Source of the DNA: DATEVL01 sp035471625 | Lineage (GTDB): Bacteria > Chloroflexota > Anaerolineae > Anaerolineales > E44-bin32 | Assembly (NCBI GenBank): GCA_035471625.1 | Contig: DATIPT010000013.1 | Location: forward strand, 1 to 28,312 | Length of the DNA: 28,312 nucleotides | Direction: 5' to 3' | Part shown: positions 1 to 7,618 of the stretch, one piece after another | How positions within the stretch are numbered: the stretch's first letter is position 1 | Layout: each line of letters begins with the position of its first letter | Translations under genes and position numbers: made by a program | The notes under the pieces: generated by a model | What the model was told of the DNA's origin: nothing | The model's database searches: none | What the model saw: only the letters and a program-made list of their open reading frames with translations

Positions 1-159
1 CGCCACCCACGCAAGACCCAGCGAGATCGCCTCCGACAGAATCAGGAACTGAGCCAGGACGCCCAGGTCGGCCACCGGGGTCCCCAACAAGACACCGGCG
101 AGCCCCAGCGCGATGACGGGCGCCGCCGCCCAGAGAATCCAAACCCTACCCTGGATCAC
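1..159 (-). CDS. N-terminal fragment of a membrane protein, probably a sensor histidine kinase (partial)
   Basis: Only the first 53 codons lie in the window; the gene runs off its left edge. A GTG start at 157-159 is proposed, which overlaps the response-regulator stop by 14 bp in another frame; a TTG two codons upstream is an alternative. The visible protein has a short basic start, a hydrophobic segment at about residues 7-27, a short polar break, and a second hydrophobic segment at about 33-53, so at least two membrane spans are likely. Position directly downstream of and overlapping an OmpR-type regulator makes a sensor kinase the likeliest identity, but no kinase motif (H-box, N-box, G-box) is inside the window. 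Another membrane protein cannot be excluded. Confidence 0.5.
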   Translation of the reverse strand, partial: MIQGRVWILWAAAPVIALGLAGVLLGTPVADLGVLAQFLILSEAISLGLAWVA

Positions 160-856
160 GCTCAAAGCGATACCCCACACCCCACACGGTCTGGACAAAG
201 CGCGGCTCCGACGGATTGGCCTCGATCTTCTCCCGGATCCGGCGAACGTGAACAGTCACGGTGCTCGCGTCGCCGTGACTCGCATACCCCCAGACGCTCT
301 CCAGCAGCTGCGCCCGGGTAAAGACGCGCCCCGGGTGGCTCGCCAGATACAACAGCAGATCGAACTCCTTCTGGGTCAGCTCGGCCGGCCCGCGCGCACC
401 TTCCACGCGGCGTTCCGCTGGGAAGATCGCCAGGCCGGGGAAGACGAGCGGGATCGGATCCGGCTCCGGAGCAGCCCGCTCCCGTCGGCGCAGGACATTG
501 CGGACTCGGGCGACGACCTCCCGCGGGCTGAACGGCTTGACGATGTAGTCGTCGGCGCCGAGGTCAAGCCCGAGCAGACGATCGCCCTCCTCCCCACGCG
601 CCGTGAGCATGACCACGGGCACGTCGCGCCGGGACCTGAGCTTTTGAAAGACCGTCCAACCGTCTCGGCGCGGCAGCATCAGATCCAGGATCACGAGATC
701 GGGGACCTCCCGCTCAGCGAGACGGATCGCGTCTTCGCCGTCGGCGGCCTGCACCACATCATAGCCGGCCTTTGCCAGGTAGACGCGCAGCACTTCTCGA
801 ACCTGAGGTTCGTCGTCGACGATGAGGATGCGCAGCGCCTGCTCGAGCGGGGCCAT
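146..856 (-). CDS. OmpR/PhoB-family response regulator
   Basis: A 236-residue two-component DNA-binding regulator. The receiver domain (about 9-122) shows the acidic pair D14/D15, phospho-acceptor D58 in LVILDLMLP, T85 in VVMLTARG and K107 in DYIVKPFSP. The C-terminal winged helix (about 138-232) has the family signatures LTQKEFDLLLYLA and VWGVGYRF. The frame is open upstream, but ATG at 854-856 is chosen because it starts ten residues before the first receiver strand, as is usual. A weak -10 (TAGACT, plus-strand 873-878) precedes it. The partial membrane gene downstream overlaps its stop and is its probable sensor partner. The signal and target genes cannot be told from the sequence. Confidence 0.95.
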   Translation of the reverse strand: MAPLEQALRILIVDDEPQVREVLRVYLAKAGYDVVQAADGEDAIRLAEREVPDLVILDLMLPRRDGWTVFQKLRSRRDVPVVMLTARGEEGDRLLGLDLGADDYIVKPFSPREVVARVRNVLRRRERAAPEPDPIPLVFPGLAIFPAERRVEGARGPAELTQKEFDLLLYLASHPGRVFTRAQLLESVWGYASHGDASTVTVHVRRIREKIEANPSEPRFVQTVWGVGYRFERDPG

Positions 857-970
857 GTCTGATGCACCTAGGAGTCTACCTGGATCCGCGCGAACGCGCC
901 GTTTGGCGGCTTTCGTGTGCGCAGGATCGTCGATGGTGTAAACTTGGCCCGCAACTCGGACGGCTCCTCG

Positions 971-1732
971 ATGATGCGAACGATCGCGATCGCCAACCCT
1001 CGCGCCGGGTCCGGCAAGACGGCAACGACCCACGCCCTGGGCATGGTTCTGGCTGAGCGGGGGTGGCGCGTGCTCCTCGTCGACCTGGATCCTCAGGCCA
1101 GCCTGACCTCCTTCTGCGGCGTGGAATCGACCGCCGGCGCGAGCCTGGCGGAGGTACTCGGGGGCGCCCTCCCGGGCCCGGTGGCGATGTGGGACATCCT
1201 CCGGGAAGTCGTTCCCGGAACCTACCTCTTCCTTGCCCCTGCGGACCTAGCGATGGCATCCAGCGAGTTGGGGCTCGGCTCCCGCATCGGACGCGAAATC
1301 GTCCTCCGCAAGGTCCTGGCGACAGTCGGAGCCAACTTCGATCTGGCACTGATCGACTGTCCTTCAACCCTCAGCCTGTTGACGGTCAATGCCCTGACGG
1401 CCGCCGAAGGCGCGATCATCCCCAGCCAGCCCGATGTGACTCACGTACGCGGTCTCTGGCTCTTCTTGGCCACGTTGGCCCAAATCCGACAGGAAATGAA
1501 TGCCGATCTCGAAGTCCTCGGGATTCTGATCTCGCCGTACGATTCGCGTCTGAACCATCACCGCACGGCACTGCAAGCGATGCGTGCCGCCCGTCTTCCG
1601 CTGCTGCCGCTCGGTCTGCCCCCCGACGCCCCCGCCGACGAGCCGGCGACGTCCTACTTCCCGACCGACCCCCACGCCCAGCTGGTGCTTGCGGAACGCG
1701 TCGAGAGGTGGATCGCCGACTCGCGGGTGTAG
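971..1732 (+). CDS. ParA/Soj/MinD-family ATPase with altered Walker A
   Basis: A 253-residue deviant Walker A ATPase of the ParA superfamily; members dimerise on ATP and position DNA or protein complexes. The P-loop (residues 9-19, NPRAGSGKTAT) keeps catalytic K16 and T17, but the signature lysine of the usual KGGxGKT motif is replaced by R11. The switch region VDLDPQAS (37-44) and Walker B LALIDCPS (125-132) are intact. Start: tandem ATGs at 971 and 974 begin just before the first strand; the frame is open further upstream, and no Shine-Dalgarno is obvious. A possible extended -10 (TGgTGTAAA) lies at 935-943. No ParB or parS site is visible, so chromosome partitioning is not supported by context. 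The next gene, mvaD, begins 9 bp downstream. Confidence 0.85.
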   Translation: MMRTIAIANPRAGSGKTATTHALGMVLAERGWRVLLVDLDPQASLTSFCGVESTAGASLAEVLGGALPGPVAMWDILREVVPGTYLFLAPADLAMASSELGLGSRIGREIVLRKVLATVGANFDLALIDCPSTLSLLTVNALTAAEGAIIPSQPDVTHVRGLWLFLATLAQIRQEMNADLEVLGILISPYDSRLNHHRTALQAMRAARLPLLPLGLPPDAPADEPATSYFPTDPHAQLVLAERVERWIADSRV

Positions 1733-1741
1733 GGCCTCCCG

Positions 1742-2746
1742 ATGGAGCCACACGACGCAGCCGCGGAAGCCCATCCCAACATCGCACTGGTGAAGTACTG
1801 GGGAAACCGCGACGATTCCCTTCGCATCCCAAGCAACGGCTCGATTTCAATGACACTCGCCGGACTACGGACCGTGACGCGCGTCCGCTTCGATCCCAAT
1901 CTCGCGCGCGACCGCCTGAAGATCGATCGGCGCGCAGCCGGCCCAGCCGAGCTCGCCCGCGCCACCAGCTTCCTCGACCACATCCGAATCAGGGCCGGGC
2001 TGGAGTGGCCGGCGGAGATCGAGAGCGTCAGCAACTTCCCCGCCGGTTCCGGTCTCGCCTCATCGGCCTCGGCCTTCGCGGCGCTCGCCGTTGCCGGGTC
2101 TGCGGCGGCCGGTCTGGAACTGTCCGACCAGGAGCTCTCGCGCCTGGCCCGCCGCGGTTCCGGCTCGGCCTGTCGGTCGCTGTTCGGCGGGTTTGTCGAA
2201 TGGCTGCCCGGCACCGGCGACGACGACTCGTATGCTGAACCGATTTCCGGGCCCGACCACTGGGCACTGGTCGATCTGGTGGCCGTCGTCACCACCGCTG
2301 CCAAGGACGTCGGCTCGAGCGACGGCCACCGTCTGGCACCTACGAGCCCGATTCAGGCCGCCCGGGTCGCCGACACCTCCCGCCGGCTGGAAGCCTGCCG
2401 CCAGGCGATTCGGGCGCGTGACTTCGCGCGTTTGGCGGAAGTCGTCGAAGAAGACAGCCACCTGATGCACGCCGTCATGCAGACCTCCTCACCGCCGCTG
2501 TTCTACTGGTCGGCCGACAGCGTCCGAGTGATGCACCAGGTCCGGACCTGGCGACAAGCTGGCCTGGCGACCTGCTACACCCTCGACGCCGGAGCCAACG
2601 TCCACTGTCTGGCAGGTCCGGACTCCGCCGACGAGGTCGCACGCCGCCTCGAGAACCTTCCGGGGGTTCAACAGGTCTTGCGTGCGGGCGTCGGTGACGG
2701 GCCCCGGCTGCTGGATCACGCAGAAGCCGCGTCTGCCCTGCTATAA
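1742..2746 (+). CDS. mvaD: Diphosphomevalonate or phosphomevalonate decarboxylase (GHMP kinase family)
   Basis: A 334-residue GHMP-fold enzyme of the mevalonate pathway. ATP-dependent decarboxylation gives isopentenyl diphosphate (classical MDD) or isopentenyl phosphate (PMD). Visible motifs: NIALVKYWGNRD (13-24), NFPAGSGLASSASAF (98-112) as the phosphate-binding loop, GSACRSLFGG (141-150) with the conserved Ser/Arg, and YTLDAGANV (279-287) carrying the catalytic Asp at D282. In well-studied MDDs the first motif reads KYWGKRD; here N22 replaces that lysine, which is close to the substrate diphosphate. PMD activity was shown in the Chloroflexota member Roseiflexus castenholzii, so PMD is a real alternative. 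No isopentenyl phosphate kinase lies in the window. Probably cotranscribed with the ParA-like gene. Confidence 0.9.
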   Translation: MEPHDAAAEAHPNIALVKYWGNRDDSLRIPSNGSISMTLAGLRTVTRVRFDPNLARDRLKIDRRAAGPAELARATSFLDHIRIRAGLEWPAEIESVSNFPAGSGLASSASAFAALAVAGSAAAGLELSDQELSRLARRGSGSACRSLFGGFVEWLPGTGDDDSYAEPISGPDHWALVDLVAVVTTAAKDVGSSDGHRLAPTSPIQAARVADTSRRLEACRQAIRARDFARLAEVVEEDSHLMHAVMQTSSPPLFYWSADSVRVMHQVRTWRQAGLATCYTLDAGANVHCLAGPDSADEVARRLENLPGVQQVLRAGVGDGPRLLDHAEAASALL

Positions 2747-2747
2747 T
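2739..2747 (+). promoter_or_regulatory. Extended -10 promoter for rseP operon
   Basis: TGcTATAAT, a perfect extended -10, overlaps the last codon and stop of mvaD. No good -35 is seen. The predicted start of transcription near 2754 leaves an 11-base leader before the rseP ATG at 2765. Confidence 0.6.
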
Positions 2748-2764
2748 CCTCTCCGGTCAGCACC

Positions 2765-3814
2765 ATGACAGATCTTCTCATCTTCGCAGGGATCCTTGGA
2801 TTCCTCATCCTCGGGCACGAGCTGGGGCATTTCACCGCTGCCCGCTGGAGGCGTGTCAAGGTCACCGAGTTTGGGATCGGCTTCCCTCCCCGCCTCCTCA
2901 CCCTGTTTCACGCCGGTGGAACGCGCTTCTCGCTGAACGTCATCCCGCTCGGCGGTTTCGTCCGGCCGGCCGGCGAAGATGACCCGTCGGTGCCCGGAGG
3001 CCTGGCTGGCTCTTCGGTTGCCACGCGCGCCTTGGTGCTCCTGGCCGGGCCTGCGGCCAATCTCCTGATCGGCATCCTGGCCTTCACGCTGGCCTTCCGG
3101 TTCGCAGCTCCCGACCCTGAGCGCGTCCTCATCACCGAGATCGCTTCCGGCTCTCCGGCTGAGGCCGCTGGCCTGCTCCCGGGGGATATTGTGCTGGCGA
3201 TCGACGATTTCGAGGTGAATGCGATCCAGGAGCTGCAGCAGGCCACTGCCGCCCGCCTTGACACCCTCGTGCAGCTCACCCTGTTGCGAGAAGGGCAAGT
3301 GATTCGGCTCCAATTGACTCCCCGCTCGCAACACCCTCCCAACGAAGGCCCGCTCGGGATCACGGTCGGTCACCCCACCCGTTCATCGACATGGACCGAG
3401 TCGGCGGAATACGGCGTCAACTCGACCTTGCTGCAGGTCCAGAACCTGGCGTTCCTCCCGTCGCGCTTGCTGCGGGGCGATGTGGCGCCTGAAGAAGCTC
3501 GTGTCAGCGGCCTCAAGGGGATGTACGATATGCTCGCCTGGGCCGGCCAGATCGACCGCGACGCCCAGAGGCCCTTCCTGACGCTCAACCTGGTAGGAAT
3601 CATCAGCATCGGCCTGGCCGTGGCCAACCTGCTTCCGCTTCCGGCACTCGATGGGGGGAGGCTTGCGTTCGTCGCCTTCGAGGCCATCTTCCGGCGCAGG
3701 ATCTCCCCGCGCTACGAGGGGATGGCCCATGCGATCGGCTTCATCCTGCTGCTGATCCTCATGGTCTACGTGAACCTGCAGGATTTCACCAACCCCATCG
3801 TCTTGCCGCGCTAG
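2765..3814 (+). CDS. rseP: Site-2 intramembrane zinc metalloprotease, RseP family (M50B)
   Basis: A 349-residue multi-pass membrane protease that cleaves transmembrane substrates such as anti-sigma factors or remnant signal peptides. The zinc motif HELGH (H18, E19, H22) is in the first transmembrane helix. One PDZ domain sits at about residues 118-205, including the ligand-groove region VLITEIASGSPAEAAGL. The third zinc ligand is D296 in LPLPALDGGRL. A final membrane helix is at about 322-337. Length matches single-PDZ bacterial family members. It heads a tight block: the HEAT-repeat gene starts 10 bp after its stop. No anti-sigma factor gene is nearby, so its substrate is unknown. Confidence 0.93.
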   Translation: MTDLLIFAGILGFLILGHELGHFTAARWRRVKVTEFGIGFPPRLLTLFHAGGTRFSLNVIPLGGFVRPAGEDDPSVPGGLAGSSVATRALVLLAGPAANLLIGILAFTLAFRFAAPDPERVLITEIASGSPAEAAGLLPGDIVLAIDDFEVNAIQELQQATAARLDTLVQLTLLREGQVIRLQLTPRSQHPPNEGPLGITVGHPTRSSTWTESAEYGVNSTLLQVQNLAFLPSRLLRGDVAPEEARVSGLKGMYDMLAWAGQIDRDAQRPFLTLNLVGIISIGLAVANLLPLPALDGGRLAFVAFEAIFRRRISPRYEGMAHAIGFILLLILMVYVNLQDFTNPIVLPR

Positions 3815-3824
3815 GTCGGACGAA

Positions 3825-4769
3825 ATGTCCCCGACCCTTGCGCAGGTGCTCGCATCACTGGACTCCCAACACGATCTGTTCGTGGATGATCTCCGCGCCC
3901 TTTCCGATCTCGACACCGACGGGACGACGGCCACAGGCCAAGCGTGGTCGCGCCTCCCGGTCGAGCGCCGGCGGGAGATCATGCGCCGATGTGGAGAACT
4001 AGCCCGCGAACACATCGAGCTCAACTACGACAGGCTGTGCCTGATCGCCATCGAAGACGCCGATCCGGTCGTCCGGCGCACTGCCATCGCCAACCTCTGG
4101 GAAAGCGAGGTCCCCGTCGTCCTCCGCAGCCTATTGACGATCCTCGAGCAGGATCCCGAGACGAGTGTTCGGATCGAAGCGGCGCGCGCCCTCGGCGGCT
4201 TCGTGTACCAGTGCGAAGTAGACGGCCATCACGAAACCCTCAAGGACCGCCTCGAGACCTCCCTGCTCGAGGCCGCCCGGGCCGACGTGCCGGAACTGCG
4301 CATCCGCGCCGTCGAGTCCCTCGGGTACTCCTCGCGCCCGGAGGTCGGAGGCCTGGTGGCGGCTGCGTACCAAGGCTCCGATCCGGCAGCCCGACAGGGC
4401 GCGATCGTCGCCATGGGCCGGTCGGGCGATCCTCGCTGGAATGATTTCGTGATGGCCGAGCTCCGCAGTCCCTCCCCCGCCATGCGCCGCGAAGCAGCCC
4501 GGGCAGCCGGGGAACTCGACCTGCGGCGGGCCGCGCCGGAACTGGCCGAGTTGCTCGCCGACGCTCATCCCGACGTCCAGCGTCAGGCGATCTGGTCCCT
4601 GGGCCAGATCGGCGGCAAGACGGCGCGCCGATCGCTTGAGCGTTTCCGCAAAGATACGGATGACGTCGACCTATCGATCGCCGCCGAAGAGGCGCTTGAG
4701 TACCTAGCCTTTGTCGAGACCACCCGGGATTTCGAGAGGGCACTGCGCGCCGAGGAAGCCGAAGAGTGA
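3825..4769 (+). CDS. HEAT-repeat protein
   Basis: A 314-residue soluble protein built mainly of HEAT-type helical repeats from about residue 78 to 290. Repeat cores are visible as DPVVRRTAIANLWE, TSVRIEAARALGGF, PELRIRAVESLGYS, PAARQGAIVAMGRSG, PAMRREAARAAGELD and PDVQRQAIWSLGQIGG. The repeat register resembles PBS-lyase HEAT repeats, which act as protein-binding scaffolds. There is no signal peptide or membrane segment, so it is likely cytoplasmic. ATG at 3825 follows the rseP stop by 10 bp; its stop overlaps the GTG start of the AEC permease by 4 bp (GTGA), implying translational coupling. Its specific partner is unknown; the membrane-protein neighbours hint at a membrane-associated role, which is inference. 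Confidence 0.85.
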   Translation: MSPTLAQVLASLDSQHDLFVDDLRALSDLDTDGTTATGQAWSRLPVERRREIMRRCGELAREHIELNYDRLCLIAIEDADPVVRRTAIANLWESEVPVVLRSLLTILEQDPETSVRIEAARALGGFVYQCEVDGHHETLKDRLETSLLEAARADVPELRIRAVESLGYSSRPEVGGLVAAAYQGSDPAARQGAIVAMGRSGDPRWNDFVMAELRSPSPAMRREAARAAGELDLRRAAPELAELLADAHPDVQRQAIWSLGQIGGKTARRSLERFRKDTDDVDLSIAAEEALEYLAFVETTRDFERALRAEEAEE

Positions 4770-5677
4770 ACCTGCTGACGATCTTCCTCGAGACCCTGCT
4801 TCCCGTAATGGTCCTGGCCGTGCTGGGATACGTTCTGCAGCGGACTCTTCGATTGGATCCGCGCCCCCTCGCACAGGTGGTCTTCTACGCCTTCTCGCCA
4901 GCTCTCGTCTTCAGCATCCTGGTCGACATTCCAGTCGCCCTGACGGAGCTGGCCCGCGTCGCAATCCTGGTCCTTCTCCTGATGACCGTTCTTGCCATTA
5001 TCGGCTGGGGGATGGCGCGCGCTTTCGGCCTCAGTCGGACCATGACCTCCGCCGTGATCCTCTCCGTCACATTCATGAATGCTGGCAACCTGGGCCTTCC
5101 GGTGACGCACCTCGCCTTCGGGGAGACCGGCCTGGCTTGGGCGTCGGTCGTCTATGCGACCGTCAACCTGGCCACCAACTCGGCCGGCGCCTGGATCTCC
5201 AGCCTCGGGCGGACTGGTCCGTGGCGCTCCCTCCTCGGCCTTGCGAAGGTCCCAGCCGTCTACTCCATCCCGCTTGCCCTTGGGCTGCGATCGCTCGAAG
5301 TCTCGTTGCCGCAACCGGTCGCCATCCCCATCGACTTGTTGGCCGGCGCAGCGATCCCATCAATGCTCGTCCTCCTGGGCATGCAGCTCGGCGCGAACGG
5401 CCGTGCCATCCGCCCGCGCGTTCTTGCCGGAACCGCGGCCGTCCGGCTCATCCTCTCCCCGGCCCTGGCCTGGGCTGTGATCTGGGTGCTGAAACTGGAA
5501 CCGGTGGCCGCCCGCGCGACGATTCTGGAAGCCGCCATGCCGACGGCAGTCCTTACTTCGATTCTGGCATCCCAGTATGAGGTCGAGCCGGAATTCGTCT
5601 CGGGGGCGATCCTGCTCACGACCCTCCTGAGTCCGCTGACACTGGCTCCGCTCCTGCTCATCTTGCAGGGACTCTAG
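4766..5677 (+). CDS. AEC-family (auxin efflux carrier/malate permease type) transporter
   Basis: A 303-residue, very hydrophobic protein with about ten predicted membrane helices in two halves, the usual length and layout of bacterial AEC permeases. The characteristic conserved stretch FMNAGNLGLPV (about residues 108-118) matches the family's glycine/asparagine-rich crossover. The second half contains the equivalent segment around EAAMPTAVLTSILASQYE. Family members export or exchange organic anions such as malate, but substrate cannot be assigned here. The GTG start overlaps the preceding HEAT gene's stop by 4 bp, and acylphosphatase follows after 14 bp, so it belongs to the rseP operon. Confidence 0.88.
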   Translation: MNLLTIFLETLLPVMVLAVLGYVLQRTLRLDPRPLAQVVFYAFSPALVFSILVDIPVALTELARVAILVLLLMTVLAIIGWGMARAFGLSRTMTSAVILSVTFMNAGNLGLPVTHLAFGETGLAWASVVYATVNLATNSAGAWISSLGRTGPWRSLLGLAKVPAVYSIPLALGLRSLEVSLPQPVAIPIDLLAGAAIPSMLVLLGMQLGANGRAIRPRVLAGTAAVRLILSPALAWAVIWVLKLEPVAARATILEAAMPTAVLTSILASQYEVEPEFVSGAILLTTLLSPLTLAPLLLILQGL

Positions 5678-5691
5678 GGGACAGACTGCCG

Positions 5692-5982
5692 ATGGAGTCG
5701 CCGACCGAACGCTGGCACGCCTTTGTTGAGGGACTGGTCCAGGGAGTCGGCTTCCGCTACTACGTCCGAGACACAGCGGCGCGTCTGGGCGCGACCGGCT
5801 GGGTGCGCAATCGCACCGATGGCCGGGTCGAAATCGTCGCCGAGGCCGAGCCGTCGGTCCTCAGCAATCTGGAAGCCCAGGTCCGACGTGGGCCCCCGGC
5901 GTCACGCGTCGAGGCCATCGCCGCCACGCGAGGGCCCGCCACCGGCGAATTCTCCGGCTTTCGGCTGCAACCCACGCTCTAG
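5692..5982 (+). CDS. acyP: Acylphosphatase
   Basis: A 96-residue small cytosolic enzyme that hydrolyses acyl phosphates such as acetyl phosphate or 1,3-bisphosphoglycerate. Typical length, with both signature motifs: GLVQGVGFRYYV (14-25), giving catalytic R22, and GWVRNRTDGRVE (36-47), giving catalytic N40. ATG at 5692 lies 14 bp after the AEC stop, making this the last gene of the rseP block. It is convergent with the M23 peptidase gene; the 70 bp between them (5983-6052) contain no convincing terminator hairpin. Confidence 0.95.
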   Translation: MESPTERWHAFVEGLVQGVGFRYYVRDTAARLGATGWVRNRTDGRVEIVAEAEPSVLSNLEAQVRRGPPASRVEAIAATRGPATGEFSGFRLQPTL

Positions 5983-6052
5983 AATCAGAGTCCTTCCCGG
6001 GGAAACCCTTGCCTACAGGATGCGCACGCCACTGGCGGCGTTGGCTGGAGTG

Positions 6053-7612
6053 CTACATGTGCATCCCGGCCGCGATCTTCGCAGCCTCCCAAGACTGAGC
6101 CGCCGGATTTTCCCCGGCATGAAGGCCGCCGAATAGAACCGTAGCCGTCGCTCCCGAGAGCGACTCCGCTAGGGCCCGAAATGCAATGGCGCGCGTTTCC
6201 GCAGCCACACCTTCCTCGGCGTCATCGGCTCCGGTTACCACGATCGGTTTCCCAGGAAAGTTGGCGGCGATGAAGTGGGCGATGGTTGAGCCCGTTGGGG
6301 TCCCGTTGGAGAGCATCACGCTTGCCCCGACCCAGTCCGCCCCTTCGACCGCGGCCTCTGCCTGCAGCAGGAATTCTTCCGCCGCGGCCTGACGTCCGTC
6401 GACGTTGGGTCCTGCCGCCAGCGACGGGAAGCCCAGCCGAATCTGCGGGAAGATTTCGCGCAGGCGGGTGACGACCCCGTCTAGCCATTCGCCGAACTCC
6501 CCGCCATGCCTCCAAGCGGATCCGAATCCTCCCTGGACCTCGTTCGCAAAGGCGCCGCACTCGAAGTCTTGCACCCCGGCGCGAACCAACCTCCCGACCT
6601 CCCCGGCAACCTGGGAGACGAAGCGCGCCGCCTGTGGCGTAGCCGGCTGCCCCACCCGGGCGATCACCCGGACGCCAGGAGCGGCCTGTCTCACCTGACT
6701 CAACGCCTCCCCCGATACCGATGACGGCAGCAAGACCGCCTCCGCGCCGACGCGTCCGAGTGCGATGATCTCGGCCTGTGTCGGAGCGTCCCCCCCGGCG
6801 AGGTTGAGCCCGATCGCCATCTTGCTCTTCGCGCCAGGCCTTTGCTTCGCCGCCGGCCATACCATGAAGGACGTCGGATCGATGATGTCCTTCGGATAGA
6901 CGGTTTCCTTGCGCGCCGTCGCGCCGTCGCGCTTGAGCGACATGTGCAGGTGGGCCCCGGATGAATTGCCGGTCGAGTCCGCCAACCCGATCCGCTGGCC
7001 GGCGCGCACGACGTCTCCCTTTCGCACCAGAGCCCTGGCCAGGTGGGCATAGACGGTCTTGTATCCGTCTCGGTGTTGGATCCTGACATGTATGCCGTAG
7101 GCATGCTTCTTCCAGGTGCCCACTTCGTAGATTTCCCCGTCGGCGCAAGCGTAGATATTGGTGTTGGTCAGGGCGCGGAAGTCTAGTCCCTCATGCCCCG
7201 GCATTCCGTACCGCCGGTATGCCTGGGGGTTGGCCCCAAACGCCTGTGTGACGACGGGAAAGTCGGTGGGCCAGACGAGATGAAACGGGCGCTGGCGAGC
7301 GCCGTAGCGGTCGTTGTCCTCGATCCTGCGCCGAAGATCCTTTCGCAATTCGACCGGATCATCCGAGTCGATCGGATCGAGGCGAACGCCGTCAAAGTTC
7401 TTCTGGAACCAGCGCACCGGATCCCCGATCTCCGGGAAGGCGCCCTCGAAGTACGGAAACGAGATCACCTGGCGCGGCCGCATGTACCCGCCGGCGACCT
7501 GCGGCTCCGGCGTGAGGTTGGCACCGAAGGTCAGGACGTAGTCCTGGCACGCCTGCAGCCAGGTCCAGTAGTCCTTGCGCGGCAGGAGCAGGATCTGATA
7601 GTCGAGGGCCAT
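6053..7612 (-). CDS. M23-family metallopeptidase fused to a TIM-barrel-like C-terminal domain
   Basis: A 519-residue two-part protein. An N-terminal region (1 to about 112) of unrecognised fold precedes a LytM/M23 zinc endopeptidase domain (about 113-250), which cuts peptidoglycan cross-links or peptides. Zinc ligands are visible as H140 and D144 in GMPGHEGLDFRA and H223 in GAHLHMSL (219-226); the catalytic His is H190 in TVYAHL. After a short linker, residues 265-519 alternate predicted strands and helices and look like a glycoside-hydrolase-type TIM barrel; no catalytic pair was assigned. Oddly, no signal peptide or membrane anchor is present: the ATG lies only 6 bp after the radC stop, so no longer N-terminus is available in this frame. 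Probably cotranscribed with radC. Confidence 0.82.
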   Translation of the reverse strand: MALDYQILLLPRKDYWTWLQACQDYVLTFGANLTPEPQVAGGYMRPRQVISFPYFEGAFPEIGDPVRWFQKNFDGVRLDPIDSDDPVELRKDLRRRIEDNDRYGARQRPFHLVWPTDFPVVTQAFGANPQAYRRYGMPGHEGLDFRALTNTNIYACADGEIYEVGTWKKHAYGIHVRIQHRDGYKTVYAHLARALVRKGDVVRAGQRIGLADSTGNSSGAHLHMSLKRDGATARKETVYPKDIIDPTSFMVWPAAKQRPGAKSKMAIGLNLAGGDAPTQAEIIALGRVGAEAVLLPSSVSGEALSQVRQAAPGVRVIARVGQPATPQAARFVSQVAGEVGRLVRAGVQDFECGAFANEVQGGFGSAWRHGGEFGEWLDGVVTRLREIFPQIRLGFPSLAAGPNVDGRQAAAEEFLLQAEAAVEGADWVGASVMLSNGTPTGSTIAHFIAANFPGKPIVVTGADDAEEGVAAETRAIAFRALAESLSGATATVLFGGLHAGENPAAQSWEAAKIAAGMHM

Positions 7613-7618
7613 GGTTGC

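Noticed and set aside
1063..2238. A 391-codon open frame on the plus strand across the ParA-like gene and mvaD
   Set aside because: Very Arg/Pro/Ser-rich translation, no domain, and it overlaps two well-supported genes in another frame; a typical G+C-rich shadow.
4711..5580. A 289-codon frame over the AEC permease
   Set aside because: The AEC frame has membrane helices and family motifs; this one is an Arg/Pro/Gly-rich shadow.
5983..6052. CCCGGGG-centred palindrome between acylphosphatase and the M23 gene as a terminator
   Set aside because: No loop and no T-tract; hairpin would not form well.
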